A stretch of DNA of 64,000 nt from Ceratothoa steindachneri. Lineage: Eukaryota; Arthropoda; Malacostraca; Isopoda; Cymothoidae. The position numbers and the translations under genes are program-made. The first letter of the stretch is position 1. Each line of letters opens with the position of its first letter. The stretch covers positions 67,971,660-68,035,659 of the forward strand of contig OZ018329.1 in NCBI GenBank assembly GCA_963969495.1. The letters run 5' to 3'. The notes under the pieces are model-generated. The model was not told where the DNA came from and did not search any database. It saw only the letters and a program-made list of their open reading frames with translations. Positions 12,143 through 24,975 of this stretch are shown here, in pieces.

Positions 12143-13240
12143 CCATGGAAACTTTGATATCACACTAGAATATCCGTGGATATCGAAATAATTATTTTCA
12201 TTCACAGGAGGCAGTCATGTGTCTGCAGGAAACCAGAATGCCAGCAGCCCTACCAAACCCACCACGAGGGTTTCTTATATACTAAGAGGCTGGCCTTCTC
12301 GGCAGGAATGGATTGGACCACGGTGGCGCTTGCACACTTGTGAAGCGCCCTGTTGGTCACGTGAGGATCCAGCTGACTTCAGACTTGCAGGCTGTTGCAG
12401 TACGATACCACCTTGACAGATTATACACGATCTGCAACGTATAGAGCCCTCCCTATGACAGAGTTAGCGCTCAACAAATACATCAACTGGTTTCGCAACT
12501 ACCATCTCCGTATCTTCTTCTTGGAGATTTTAATGCTCGACACATACTGTGGGGAGACGCTCTCGTTCCCTAACGAGGCAGAATTGTAGCGTCCTTCCTT
12601 AACACCGGAGATTCTATAATACTAAATAACGATAATCCTACCCACTTACACCTACAAACAGGCACCCTTTCTTGTATCGATCTGTCTATATCATCTCCAG
12701 ATGCCGCACTTAACTTCTCCTGGTCCGTCAGCCAAGATTTATATAATAGCGACAACTTTCTAGTCATTCTATCCATTGCATACAACTTTCCTCTCCTAAC
12801 CACACCTCAGTCAATTTACCAACGTGCAGATTGGGCGAGATACTATGCTGAGGCGACTACTGATAGGGAGGTTACATCCTTTCCAATTTTTGAGAAGCTG
12901 TCGAATACCTCGTGGATACGATTGTTGCTGCGGCAGACACTTGTATCCAGAAAACGAGTGGAATACAACGCACTCAGTTTGTTCCTTGGTGGAACCGAGA
13001 GCTCCAAGCAACGATGTACAAGAAAAAGGTAGGTAGCAGTACGACGATATTACCGTAAGCGACTTACAGAAGATAAGATTGCGCTTAGTCCCGCGCGAGA
13101 GCGAGAGCTCACTACCTTTGGAAGAAATCTTAGGCAACTTCGTGGGAACGATACGTCTCCAGCCTCAACGAGAGGACACAGATGACGAAGGTGTGGCGTC
13201 GGATCTCGAAGATACATATGGCAAGCGTATGACCCATCAT
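12143..13240 (+). pseudogene. Second I/Jockey-type LINE, endonuclease and linker
   Basis: Across shifting frames the order is HNIRGY, CLQETRMP, GLDHGGACTLVKRPV, LDRLYTICNVY, LGDFNARH, SIILNNDNPTHLH, SCIDLSISSPDA and YNSDHF, which is a complete APE endonuclease (Mg-binding Glu in QET, GDFN, and the SDH end). The linker with PWWNRELQATMYKKK follows; RT is missing. Many stops. It is more diverged from copies A-C than they are from each other, so it is a separate family. Confidence 0.85.
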
Positions 13241-13288
13241 ACTCCGACGTTGCATGCTTCTAACAGTTTAATCTCCGATCTGCTAGAG

Positions 13289-16200
13289 CCTAGATTCCCA
13301 AACTGGGGGGGCCATACAGCAAAATTTAGGGGGCCACAAGCTGAGGCTATGTACACATAAAAATCCCAGACACCACCACACTAAAACAACCAGTCAGCAG
13401 CTGAGTCAGCCAGAGGAACAGGTACGTCTGTACTTGGTATACGTTTGAACAATGCCTTGCTGCCAGACGCATGAGTAATATGCCTCATTCTTTCTTTATT
13501 CAGTGTAATTCCATTTTATATATGATTTTGTGTTCTTGATAAAATAATTCATTGGGATGCATTTCGATACCAAACATTTTTCACTCAATAACTTATTTAA
13601 TACTTCCTATGCTATGGTTTTTGTAGGAGAACTTGGTCTTGAATCTTGAGTATCAACCAGTCCGCAGGCCCACTTTAGAGTCCACAGTTAAAAAAGCAAA
13701 CACTTTGTGAGTGTGTGTGGCCCCCTCAAATAATCTGTTTGCGCTAATTTTAGTATTATTGGGACTTAAGCCACCATCAATACCCATTTAATGCTAAGTA
13801 AGCTTTAAATCATGAAGTGTATTAGGAAGAAGGGGGAAAAAAAATATCTGTTGTATTTTTGCAAACTCCATGAAATGTTTTTGTTTTTTTGAGAGTTTAG
13901 TAAACTGAAATTTTATTTCCTTACCCTTCTCATTGTTATGAACTACTTGAAAATGTTGTTTAATGGCGGTTTTACTCTTTTAGAAAATTAGAACATTAGG
14001 AAAGTTCAGATAATAAAAAGCCACTAGGCTTGGGCCTATCGAGGTGATATGCTTTTGGAAAAAAAAAGTGATTGGAAAAGTAAGTTAATGAATGCTATTT
14101 TTTGGTCTAATGGCCACGTCAAATTAGCTAACACCTGCAATAATCTTCCCTTTCATAGGGTAGTCCACTGGAATACAAAAGACATTATGTTAAATATAAA
14201 AACAAAAATATAAACACAATCAATTGCAATAATCTTCCCTCTAATGGGTAGTCCACTACATACCAAATATTCATGTATTTGTAGGCTCATTATGAGTGAT
14301 GTCATTTAGCTAGAGCAGTATTTCTTTCCGCTTCAGACCCCTCTGTGATGGCTTCTAACAAGAAACGCAAATACGATGACAGCTATCTGGATTTTGGATT
14401 TACAAGCATTGATGATAAAGGTGTAGTGAACCCTCAGAGTGTGATTTGTCACAAAATACTCTCCACCCAATCACTGAGGCTATCAAGCTTAAATTACACC
14501 TGGTAACTACACATTCTCAACATGTTGGCAAGGATCGTTCTTTCTTTGGTCGACCTGAAGAGACAATGACATGGTGCCAGCGGTTCCATTCACCAACAAA
14601 ATGCGGCATTAGAGGAGGCATCATTTTTGGTATCCCTTGAAATAGCAAAGAAAATGAAACCTCACACTATTGGGGAGGAGTTAATTTTGCCATGTGCCAA
14701 AACCTATGGTCAAGCTTGTTTTGGGTAAGAAAAGTGCTGAAAAGCTGAGTGCTATTTCTCTCTCAAATAATACAGTGCAACGCCGAATATCTCTTATGTC
14801 AGATGATATCAAAGAACAGGCGATACAGAAAGTTAAAGAAGCTGGATTATTCAGTATTCTACTCGACGAGCCCACTGAAGTCCAGTCCTGCTCACAACTC
14901 ATTTTTTTGTTAGGTATGTTTATGGTGAGGATATGAAGGAGGAATTATTGTTTTGTGAAACTCTCGAGCAATCTACAAAAGGCGAAGATGTAATGCAGAA
15001 ACTTTCAGAATTCTTTGAAGCAAATAGTCTCGACTGGGACAATCTCTGTGGGATATGCACATACGGGGCTCCATCGATGTTAGGTTCTAAGTCAGGTTCT
15101 GTTTCAAGAGTTATACAAAAATCACCAAATGCTATACCTCTCTACTGCATGATCCACAAGCAACTCTTGCTTAAAAAAAAACCCTAATCTCAGAATTACA
15201 TAAAACCCTGAATACCATTATAAAGACAGTTAACTTTGTAAAAGGTAGTGCTCTTAACACACGCATTTTCAAGAAACTCTGCCGTGATATGAATGCAGCT
15301 CACGAAATCTTGTTATTTCATAGAGCAGTTCGTTGCTATCGAAAGGAAATGTAGTTCAGCGTGTATTTTAGCTCAAAGAAGATATCAGACTCTTCATTGA
15401 GGTGCAGGACAAGCGAGATTTTTTGTCAGCATGGTCTGTATATGGCTTCGAAATACAGCTAGCCTACCTTGTTGACATATTTAAACAGTTGAACACACTC
15501 AACCTTGAACTACAAGGAAAAGGAACTTTGATAATCGATTTTGTGGACAAAATTAAAGCTTTCATTCTTAAGATGGAGAATTGGAGGCGGAAAGTTGGAA
15601 TGGGAAACTTATCATTGCTGGAAACAGTGTCAGACATTGCATAGAAGTGTGATACTGTGCAAAGAACTTGATTATTCAACACCTTGAAGCCTTAGTGGAG
15701 AGATTTAAAAGGTACTTCCCAGATATCCAAAGCCAAACCTCTCAGGTAGTAAGGTTTCCCTTCACTGCTCCAGTGACATGCATACCTGATGATAATGATG
15801 ATGTCTAGACTGAACTGCTGACACTTCAAGAAGATACAGGAGCCAACATGAAGTTTGAAACGGAATATATCCCTGTCTTTTGGTTATCAATGGCAGCTTC
15901 ATACCCAAACTTATGTAATTTAGCTTTCCGCCAACTACTACCCTTTGCATCAACTTATTCCTGTGAGGCTGCATTCTCTCAACTTTTATATATTAAATCA
16001 AAATATAGCAATAGACTTAATGTGAAGCATGACCTACGATGTGCTTTGAGTCAAACAAAGCCAAGAATTATGTTGCTGGTCGATGGCTTTCAACATCACC
16101 CTTCACATTGAGTTTAATTGGGGTTTGAACAAACAAACTTGCACATAAAGGTTCTTGCTAAGAGAAGAGAAGGTGATGTTTCCACTAAAGGTCTTTGTTT

Positions 16201-16682
16201 TGTTATTTATGACTCCCTATGATAGGATTTCATTTAGGATTATTAAATTTGTCAGTAAAAATACGATAAGATTGCTTTTGATTACACTTTTATATGCAGT
16301 GAAATTTATTTCTTATACTTTTGTATATTGGAGAAAGGTTTTTGGAAATTAGTAGTTTTAATTAGAAGTAGGCCTACTCTTAAATTCTAAAAATTATTTT
16401 ATGTGCATCAAATTACTTCTTTAGTACCATTTTAATGTATATTTGAGATTTGGCAAAAGGTAAATTGCAAGTTTCCATGACTCAATATTTAAGAAAAGAA
16501 AAAACTATGAGGTTGAATGAATAAAATTACAGGTATCGTCGGAGTTTTTTCATAATGGACCTAAATAAATGTAGGACTACAGACAGTCACTGTTGTCACG
16601 AGATATAGATTGGGGAGGGAGGCCATGGATAAGGATCATATATGAAAAGTGGGTAAAGATCAGAAAAGTTTGGGAACCACTG
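13289..16682 (+). mobile_element. hAT DNA transposon (ZBED5/FAM200 type), decayed
   Basis: The 3' end GTTTGGGAACCACTG (to 16682) is the complement of the widespread hAT terminal sequence CAGTGGTTCCCAAAC; the 5' end at 13289-13303 keeps TTCCCAAAC but differs in its outer bases. Flanks TGCTAGAG (13281-13288) and CACTAGAG (16683-16690) agree at 6 of 8 bases, as expected for an aged 8-bp target duplication. The transposase remnant lies at 14348-16111. About 1 kb of AT-rich non-coding sequence precedes it and about 0.5 kb follows. Confidence 0.8.
14348..16111 (+). pseudogene. hAT transposase, BED-finger type, broken
   Basis: Starts MASNKKRKYDDSYLDFGFTS, the characteristic start of ZBED5/FAM200/SCAND3-like proteins, then a BED finger whose first Cys reads Ser. 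Later blocks are SLEIAKKMKPHTIGEE, LSNNTVQRRIS, LLDEPTEVQSCSQL (DESTD-type catalytic block with Pro for Ser), DNLCGICTYGAP (catalytic Asp replaced by Tyr in the TDGAP motif), MIHKQ, ALNTRIFKKLC and the C-terminal hAT dimerisation segment (about 15940-16080). At least six stops or frameshifts; not functional. Confidence 0.92.
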
Positions 16683-16815
16683 CACTAGAGAGACCGCTCC
16701 CAATAGAACCTGTGATGTCCTGGGAAGAGGGGTGGTGGCCATATGGAGGCCCTCCCCGAGATAGGTATGGTGGGTAAAGATCAGAAAAAGTATGGGAACC
16801 ACTGCGCTAGAGGTT
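16683..16815 (+). repeat. I-LINE fragment followed by a second copy of the hAT 3' end
   Basis: 16685-16770 matches I copy A leader 3166-3250 (ACCTGTGATGTC, GGAGGCCCTCCCCGAGATAG). It is followed at about 16771-16805 by another GGGTAAAGATCAGAAAAAG...GGGAACCACTG, a duplicate of the hAT terminus at 16650-16682. The hAT therefore sits in, or has captured, an I-LINE fragment. Confidence 0.75.
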
Positions 16816-17276
16816 GGAGACGTTTTTGGACATGCGATGTGTCGAAGGGGATTCATATAGCAATGTTTAATGACAAACTTGCCTGGAAGGTTTCAAAATC
16901 ACTGACGCATAAATTTAACGAGATTTATTATACAACAAATAATGGAATATTACTAATTATTGAATTTGATAATACGTTAAATGAATATAATGTGTATTTT
17001 AATGATATAACGTATATATATATATATTAGTATTAAACGGCGTACAAATATATATTTTGGGGCGACATGCATAATTTTCTCAGACGGGAAACGCTGCGTT
17101 CTGGCCACGCGGATAGAAGACACTGGGGTACCAGGATTAATGCAGAACATTTTAAAAAGGCCGCGTAACTATTTTAGATGGGTATATTCTAGCCAACTGA
17201 CCAAAATTATATATTTGATTTAGTTGCTCCAAGAATATATTGAAATATCATTGACATTTTTCCCTCTTAGAAAGTT

Positions 17277-17280
<4 letters not shown>
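16816..17280. other. No feature recognised
   Basis: AT-rich sequence without coding homology. An open frame over 16743-17030 crosses element boundaries and is not a gene. A 16-bp TA run lies at 17013-17029. Confidence 0.5.

Positions 17281-17357
<77 letters not shown>
17281..17357. repeat. (TA)n microsatellite
   Basis: An uninterrupted TA tract of about 77 bp. Confidence 0.97.
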
Positions 17358-17360
<3 letters not shown>

Positions 17361-17719
17361 CAGAGTCTTCCGTTTATACAAATCTCATGTGAACCCCAGG
17401 TATCATGCGAACAGTTCTCTATATAAATTACCAAATACGTGAGCCTATTTTAGTTTGTACCCGAATGATAACTTCCATACATTGTTACTCTATAAATTTC
17501 CCGTCTACATATTCTTCATTTATCACATGACCACGTTTATTCAATATCTCAATCCTATACATGCATGAAACATTCCCGTTAATAATCTCTCTGCCTAAAA
17601 TAATTAATATTCTCCTTCTATGAATTTCCATCACGTGTCGTGATATTTTCACTATCCAAATTTAATTAACTTCTCATTTTTAATATAAGTAATCATGTTT
17701 CCAGGGGATAGTTGCATTT

Positions 17720-17749
17720 AAATTTCTCAGCATCGAAGCTGAGAAATTT
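17720..17749. repeat. Perfect 12-bp hairpin beside the mariner MITE
   Basis: AAATTTCTCAGC (17720-17731) and its exact complement (17738-17749) are separated by ATCGAA. It lies 13 bp before the TA that borders the MITE at 17763. Function unknown; it could be the tip of another small element. Confidence 0.8.
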
Positions 17750-17762
17750 TGACAAACATGTA

Positions 17763-18178
17763 CAGTGTGATTTAAAAGGCGCGATACATAGAAAAAAATT
17801 AATGTTTTTTTATAAGAAACCATTTATTTATGTAAAAGGCTCTGTATGGTTACCATTGTTGTGAATACACATTGCAATACGTTCCCCATTCTCTTTATCC
17901 ACTCGCAATAGCACATCTGGAGATATGTGTTCAAATGAGTCCGTGATGCGTTCCTTTAAATGATTTATGTATTTAATGTTTTCGCGATACAACATGGCTT
18001 TCAAGTGTCCCCAAAGGTAAATATCAAGAGGGGGAGATCTGGGGACCTAAGAGGCCACTCAACTGGACCACGCCTACCAATCCAGGCATCTTAAAAAAAT
18101 ATAAAGTTGGAACAATAAATAGCTTCTTATAAAAAAACATTAATCTTTCCTATGTATCGCGACTTTTGAATCACCCTG
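17763..18178 (-). mobile_element. Mariner-like MITE, 416 bp, with 56-bp terminal inverted repeats
   Basis: The ends 17763-17818 and 18123-18178 are inverted copies (CAGKGTGATTYAAAAG, then CGCGATACATAG, then ATTAATGTTTTTTTATAAGAA). TA dinucleotides at 17761-17762 and 18179-18180 fit the Tc1/mariner target duplication. On the minus strand the interior reads PLDIYLWGHLKAMLYREN and IAMCIHNNG, the C-terminal end of a mariner-superfamily transposase just after the third acidic residue. It is an internal-deletion derivative and cannot move by itself. Confidence 0.88.
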
Positions 18179-18180
18179 TA

Positions 18181-18890
18181 TTATGAATAATAAATAGCAG
18201 ATGGAGTTTAAAAACCCCAAATGTAAGACATTACCTATATATATAGGCGGGCAAAATAGAGAATTCAATATATAAAATAAATACAAATTGGTTGAACTCT
18301 GTCAGTGAAGATAAAGATTTGTGTGGCGCTTAGCTAAAATTTGTGGGAGTGCTACAACATAATTTTTTTAGCATTGTTATAATATTGTGGAAAAGGAAAT
18401 GAACTTATCAAAAAATATAGATAAACTAGATAAAATTCTAAACAGAACAAAATCAAACATTTTTTACTTACTAATAGCCTAAATTGTTAGAGTTCAAGCT
18501 TGATCCATCTATTTATAAACGAAATCCATTCCTCTTGTTTTAATTTCCACGCCGAGGGAGGGTCTTGAAAGGACCCCACTGTGGCCCCCATTTTTATTTT
18601 ATTCATGAAATTTTCGATTACACATTTTCTGTAAGCATTCCGTAGCATTGGGACTGCTGAGAATAGTATTTGTCGTGCCTCGCACTACTTGTAAATGTAT
18701 GATATATTGTTATGGGGCCCCACATTCTTAAATTTTTGGGGGGAGGGGGGCATTAGAAATTGCTACGGCCCTGCCTACACACGAGCCACCGCTTGCCACT
18801 GTATGTGGTTAGATTATAGGCTTAAATATTCTAAACAATAATTAGAAGCTAGTAACAAACCAAATATGTATTACGTTTTATATATACAAA
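18181..18890. other. No feature recognised
   Basis: AT-rich with scattered stops in all frames. No inverted or direct repeats of note were seen. Confidence 0.5.
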
Positions 18891-18892
18891 TG

Positions 18893-19490
18893 TAACCTAT
18901 ACAAGTACTATATAGGAAAGCTGTACAATGATCATGTAAGGCTACACATGGAATATTGTATCTAGGCATTGGCCTCACATCTTAGGCAAAATATATATAT
19001 TTTTGAAACTGTATGGAAACTGGTGTGGCTTGCCAAGAAATTCAAGCGAGCGGTTTAAAATCTTCACTTGAATGAGTTTCTTTAGACTCGTGATAGCTCA
19101 GTCGAGATGCTTCTCGCTAAAGCTATATGGGCAATTGGAATCGTACCCTCATTAATTGGATAAGGTTATTATGATAATTTAAAAGAACTGGGTATGTTTC
19201 AACTGGATCGAAAGTTTATTAGAGGAGATATGATTCAGGTGTATAAAATGTTCTCTGACTTGGGCAAACTGCATTTAGGATAGTTTTTTTTTCATAATGG
19301 AAAAACGTTGGAAGACAAGGGGGCACAATTATAAGATTAAGAAAAAAACATGTAATCTTCACCTGTGGACGTTCCTTATTTAGTCATAGAGTTGTAAAAT
19401 TGTGGAATGAGCTGCCATTTGAAGTAGTGAACAGCAAGGATCTAGATAGTTTTACAATGTGTCTTGATGCTTTGATTGATGTAAAATGAT
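18893..19490 (+). pseudogene. CR1-like RT C-terminal fragment split by a SINE-like insert
   Basis: KLYNDHVRLHMEYCI (18920-18965) and KELGMFQLDRKFIRGDMIQVYKMFS (19180-19255) are adjacent blocks of a CR1 RT C-terminus. Between them about 170 bp (18996-19165) carry TAGCTCAGTCG, an A-box-like sequence, preceded by TTGAATGAG and GCGAGCGG. These match the SINE-like module at 8269-8569. Confidence 0.75.
18996..19165 (+). mobile_element. SINE-like unit, tRNA-derived head
   Basis: A-box-like TAGCTCAGTCG at 19092 with GGAATCGTACC about 45 bp on (B-box-like). The upstream TTGAATGAG...AGACTC arrangement is shared with 8271-8296. Inserted in a CR1 RT fragment. Not a functional tRNA: no cloverleaf can be drawn by eye. 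Confidence 0.4.
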
Positions 19491-21961
19491 TTTTGTAATT
19501 TATGCATATACTCTTTTTATTTGAGCTTGATTATTCCGATGGATGAAGTTTTTCTGCTGTAGAATTATTAATTGACAGGCGATAAGAGATGAAGGAAGCT
19601 AAAATGGCTAATGGATCTAGATGGAGGCTGAGTGGATCCTCCTTAATACTCCAGAATTTCCCTCAGTGTGCCCACTTTAAAACCATGATCTGCTATGTTA
19701 AGAAAATGAATAAAGTAAATGAATTAATGTAAATTCTTAGGGCAAGAATATAAGTAATAAAAACCGAAACTATATAAATAGGTATAAGGGTGATCCCAAT
19801 TGTTAATTATTTTAATAAAAAGAATTAGATTAAAATCTATATAATACTGAAGAGATTAAATAAAAGACAACGACAAGGTATTCCATAAGATTTACATTGA
19901 TTTAACTTATTAAACTGTATTTATTATAAACCAATGAAATGGAAAATAGGAATGTACTTAGAAATATGTAAAAATAAGGTTTGCAATTGTAAGCAAAAAA
20001 ATAATAAAGAATTTTAATTGTACTAACTTGGTAATCAATTGTTATAATTACTTAAAGAAAAAAATGTGTTTAAATACTATGCCTCTACACTAGTTTATGA
20101 ACCTGTTTGTTGTTCGTTCCAGGGAGGTGGCCAACTTGAGATATCAAAAATGGCGATGACATTTGGATTTATCAGTGGCGTACAAAATACAGATGATAAT
20201 TTTACTCGATCTCACTAAATTATGAGCGCGCTCAGTTGGTTAGATTTTCAACGAATTAAGCATTTTTGACAAATTTGTCCAACTTAAATTCCTTTTGTCA
20301 GGGATCACAATCAATGGTGGCTAGATATTGACGCAACGAAGATTAGCTTGTTACTTACTACCAGTGCTTTCGCGAGAATTACTTCAGGTCAGCCGAAGTG
20401 TTGCCATTTTCTTTGGCTGCCCGAGGTACAACCTGGAGATTTTCCGAAGGTTATGGGAAAACCAGACGCAAAAACTCACTTTTAAACACAGGCACAGTTA
20501 AATTATGAATACTAAACAATATATAATTGAGTCACAATGTTACTGATTGAAAATTACTTATAAAAAAATCTTGATTTAGTCTTGTGTGCGAATGAAGTGT
20601 GTAAATAGAATAGGTTGAATTTTATTCAGAAGTCAAGTTATAAACATAATAATCTTAAGATCTTTTATATTCTGTCGAATAAAGTTTGCAGAAGGACAAT
20701 AAAACTTTATTTATTCATCAACAACATTGCTTCAACTGTCTTTAGACTTTTACGTGGATTCAGTTTGCAAAGTGGTACTTCTTTACTACCTTTACATTAG
20801 TTACGTTACCTCTCATTACCATTGCCGTAGTTCCATATGGGGTAACCAAATTCACATCCTCGGTATCAACGAGCACATACTTTCAACTTTTCGTAATTCT
20901 TTTCCCTGACGTGACCCTCTACTTTAAGAGGCCTTTTCCAATCTTTATTTGCTCTATTCTTTATTTTATAATAACTAAACAACTTTATTTTATTACTACT
21001 ATGTGTCTATCCTATTTTATTTCAGACATATTTTTACTCTTGATTGACTTATTTAAATCATTCATAACCTTTCTATAGCTTTTCACGTTGTCCAAGCTCT
21101 TGTCTTGTATTATATTTTTAAACCTCTCTCTTTTTTCAGATCGAGCTTGCCATTTCTTAATCCAACTATAATGGTAACTTTTTTTTAAAGAAACGATTTG
21201 GAGTACACTGCTCTTCTACGACAATTATTAGAAAATATCCCATATTTCATAAGCATTTTTATCTCTAAACACTACCTTGTAAATTACGGAGCTGCCCAAG
21301 GTTTGCTTTATTAAAATATGTTTTTTAATATTGTTCTCATCAATGATGGCAATTTTAATTTTACATTGTTCTAGTTTAGCTATATTCCTGGTTAGTAAGG
21401 CTCCTTCTGGAATTATTCGCAATCGCTAAACGTGTTATCACTGTTAAATTATGAAATTTATTACCTTACTGACGAAAAGACTATTACCACTGTTCTGAAT
21501 TCATTTATGTAGCGTTCTTAGTTGCATTATAATTTATATTTTGAGTATTCGTTTTATATGTATCAATTTATTATGGTCTCTCGAATGTTAAAATTAAAGT
21601 TGAAATTACTTTCGTATTTAGTCACATTCAATAAACGATGTCATTTCTTTAATGATCGTGTTACAGAAGGAGTGGCGGCGAGGACCCCTTCCACATTGTC
21701 ACCATTAGCCTAAAGTGAAGATAAGGTATGGTTTTGGTATTGAATTTGGGCCAAAAGTGAAAGAACGATGAGGTTTAATATGGACACAATTATAATCGGT
21801 AATTGTGTAGAGTATGGCTGGATCCGAGTCCTAGCCCAAAACAAGCTATGACTATGATCTGGCCATACTCTACAAAATTATCCATCATAGGCCTATACCC
21901 CCGATGAGACATCTCCAACAACAAGCCGACCCTCAAAATAAACTAGAAGCGCATCCGCCCA
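19491..21961. other. Long AT-rich stretch, no gene recognised
   Basis: Open frames of 60-64 codons at 20615-20909, 21228-21422 (minus) and 21522-21713 show no known motif. One strong feature is a perfect 13-bp inverted repeat, TGTAGAGTATGGC at 21806-21818 with its complement at 21862-21874. Short GAGCGCGCTCAGTTGGTTAG-type sequence at 20226 resembles a tRNA A box, but no B box was seen. Confidence 0.5.
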
Positions 21962-22110
21962 TAACATAACATAATGTTACTGATGACAAAAGCTACAAGG
22001 GCCTATCAAAGGTCATCTGCATCTGTCAAAACCCACCACAAAATGGGTCCATAGGATTGTTTCAGATCATGCATCTACAATATACAATTCAAACAATCCG
22101 GTAAAGTTGA
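21962..22110 (-). mobile_element. CR1 3'-UTR fragment
   Basis: Begins with a (TTATG)n tail on the minus strand (ATAACATAACATAA on plus), then the conserved GATGACAAAAGCYACAAGGGCC and GTCAAAACCCACC segments. The same 3' end occurs at 24976, 28551, 31120 and 46643. This is a 5'-truncated copy of only about 150 bp. Confidence 0.85.
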
Positions 22111-22550
22111 AGATGAGCTGCTCTGGGCGATTCTGACCTTTTCTTCAGGCTGGTTAAAGCCATTTTTCTCTTGGGCTTTGTTCCTTTCCATAATGTTTCA
22201 TACTCTTTCGCGATAATGGTTAACTGAAGTCATCAACGAACAATGCTTTGTGTGTTTTTGCAACATTTTATCACACTTCTTTCTTTTATATATAATCTAT
22301 CATTTATTAATCATTTTATTTAATTTTTTTCTCTTAGCATAAATGTTTTGAAATTATCTTGGAACTAGTTTTTTGTGGGTTTGGCTATAATGCCGTCAGC
22401 CATCAACGAACAATAATGCTATTAATTCCTAAAGTTTTTGTTTAAATTTTTTTTTTTTTTTGTTTAATTATTTTTAATTTTTATTTTTCAATTTCTGTAT
22501 TTTTTATTTATTTTCCTCATTATTTTCAACTAATAATTGGATCTTTTTGT

Positions 22551-22612
22551 TAAGAACATAAGAAAAGAAGGAGACTGCAAAAGACCATTCATGGCCTACA
22601 CTTGGCAGCTCC
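22551..22612 (+). repeat. 62-bp dispersed repeat, copy 1
   Basis: Runs from TAAGAACATAAGAAAAG to CTTGGCAGCTCC. It is identical over all 62 bp to the complement of 35719-35780, where it interrupts RNase H of the Ty3/gypsy element. Confidence 0.9.
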
Positions 22613-22945
22613 TGTTCCATTCAACTGTTTTTTTGGTGGGAATCCTATACTTGAAAACAATCGTTAATTTCAAGCAGTTTGAATTATGGAAAGCCCATAT
22701 GAAGTTTATTTGATCAATTGTATATCTGTTGGCTCATTAATTAGTGACTGTGAGAAAGTTATTAAATTTTTAGGTGAGCATAATTGAATCCCATTAACAA
22801 TCCCTTGTAATCATTGTGCTAAACCCCTAGAAATACGTGATTTAACATTTACTTGTAATATACACGCGACGAAAACAGTGGTGAAAACATACATTTTTTT
22901 ATCAATCTGAACTCAAAGGAACATTTTTTTTCAAAGGCTCGGTAA

Positions 22946-24970
22946 ATGTTGCGAGTATGGGTGGATTTTTGTTTTGCATTTTTTTTACTTTTAGTTTTCC
23001 TTAAGTCAGAATTTCAAACAAAAATGCCACCAACTGATTTTAAATGTCACATAAACAACATATTACGTGCCTTGAATGAAACCAAAACACACACAGGCTT
23101 CCATCTCCTAAAAATAATATTTGAAACCATTGAATATAGCTATTATAATTTCAATCAAGAAAATCTGTCAAACTATGTAACATCTATAGAGGAAAAAATG
23201 GACCAAGGCAATTCTAAGTGGTCTCTATCAAAGATTGAAAAATGCATAAAAGAAACAGCTGATGCTATATTAAGAAAGTTGTATAAGAGACGAGTTAATA
23301 TAGATAAATCAAATCCAGAACCAAAATGGCTTACCTTAGAAATAAAAGAAAATATCAAATTAAGAAAACTCTATAATAGGATAAAAAGAAATGCCAAAGA
23401 AAATGCTACCAAAAAAGAGTTCACAAAATATTTAGAGCAAAAATTGAAAGTACAACAAATGGTTTGAGAATCAAAAGAAAAACTAGAAAAAGCTGTAACA
23501 GATGAAATAAAGAAAGATAAAAATAGAAAGCTCTGGTAACATATACCTTATGAAATCTGGACAGAAATAAACAACTTCTGGAATAATTAATATCAAGTAT
23601 ATAAAATGATATTGAAATCTATTGGAATGAAATGGAAAAGCATAAATATGAGAAAAATATCTACAATGAAGTGATATCAATTAAGATAGGTAATGATCAA
23701 GTGATACAATTTCAAACAAACGCACAGTTCATAATGGAAAATTTTGAATATGTTGTGAAATACTATATAATACATGTAATAGTATGAAATATCCATTGAT
23801 AACAAAAGAAAAAATTCAGTTCATGATAAACAAGATGAAAAATAAAAAAGCTTCAGGACCTGATGAAATAAAATCTGAATTTCTAAAAGCACTAAAAGAC
23901 AGTGAGAAGTTCTTAAAGAAGCTGTTGGAAGCATTAAATGATATTGTAGAAAGAAATAATATTCCAGAAAGCTGGAAATCATCATACACAAAATTGATTC
24001 CAAAAACAAAATGCTCTACAGCATCAGATTTTAGACCTATAGCCTTAACTAATGCTACATATAAACTTTATATGGAGATTATAAAAGAAAAAATTGAAAC
24101 TCACTCACATCAAAATTTATGTCTCCTTGAATATCAACAAGGGTTCACTAAAAAGAGATGTATTGAAGATAATATTTTTATCCTATTGTATTGAATGTTG
24201 CTACCAAAATAAAAAGCCGTATGTTGTATCAATAGATTTTAAAAAAGCATTTGATTCAATAAGAAGAGGTAAAATAATTGAAGCCTTAAAGAAGTATAAA
24301 ATATGCCTAGAAATAATTGATACAATAGCAACTCTATACACAAATGATTATACCTTTCTCTGTTTAAACAATTCTGAAATTAAAATAGATATAACTCGTG
24401 GTATAAACCAGGCTGCAATGGCTCAAGTACTTTATTTCTGTTGATAACGTATATGATAATTACTGAAATAATAAAAGGTAATTATGGATTTAGATCAAAA
24501 TCATTTTATATTCCAGCACTGTTTCATGCTGATGATTGCCTCTGGATCTCCAACTCTCTTATGGAAACAACATTCCTTATCAAAACTTTAAAAGAAACTG
24601 CAGAAATATGTGGTCTATCAATAAATTATAATAAAAGCAAAATTATTATGTTTAATAAACGCTATTGTGAAATAAAAAATATTGTTCAAATAAATGATAT
24701 TCAAGTTGTGGATCACCTAAAATACTTAGTAGAAATTAATAATTCTAAAATTTATTCAAATAATGAGTAATATGCTACCCTCAATAATTAGTAAAAGCAC
24801 AAACAAAATGTTAATTGGAAAAACTTGATAAACGTGATATTGCCAAGTGCAATTTATGTATCGGAAATAATATATTTTACAAAAAATTAAATAAATGATC
24901 AACAGAGAGCAGAAAATACAGCTTATCGTCACATTCTTGGTGCTCCTAAATATACCCCTGTTGCTGCTCT
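22946..24970 (+). pseudogene. LINE of unassigned clade: linker and reverse transcriptase
   Basis: The first part (22946-23467) is a Lys-rich linker with KWSLSKIEK and PKWLTLEIKENIKLRK. The RT follows: KKASGPDEIKSEFL, SDFRPIALTNATYKL, LEYQQGFTKKR, VVSIDFKKAFDSI, then FHADDCLW as catalytic block (HADD), LSINYNKSKIIMF, and ILGAPKYTPVAALR at the end. Frameshifts occur near 24190 and 24445 and a GINQAAMAQ replaces the usual GxxQG block. The style differs from the CR1 and I copies here. It is cut at about 24975 by nested CR1 elements and appears to resume at 30165. Confidence 0.85.
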
Positions 24971-24975
24971 TAGAA

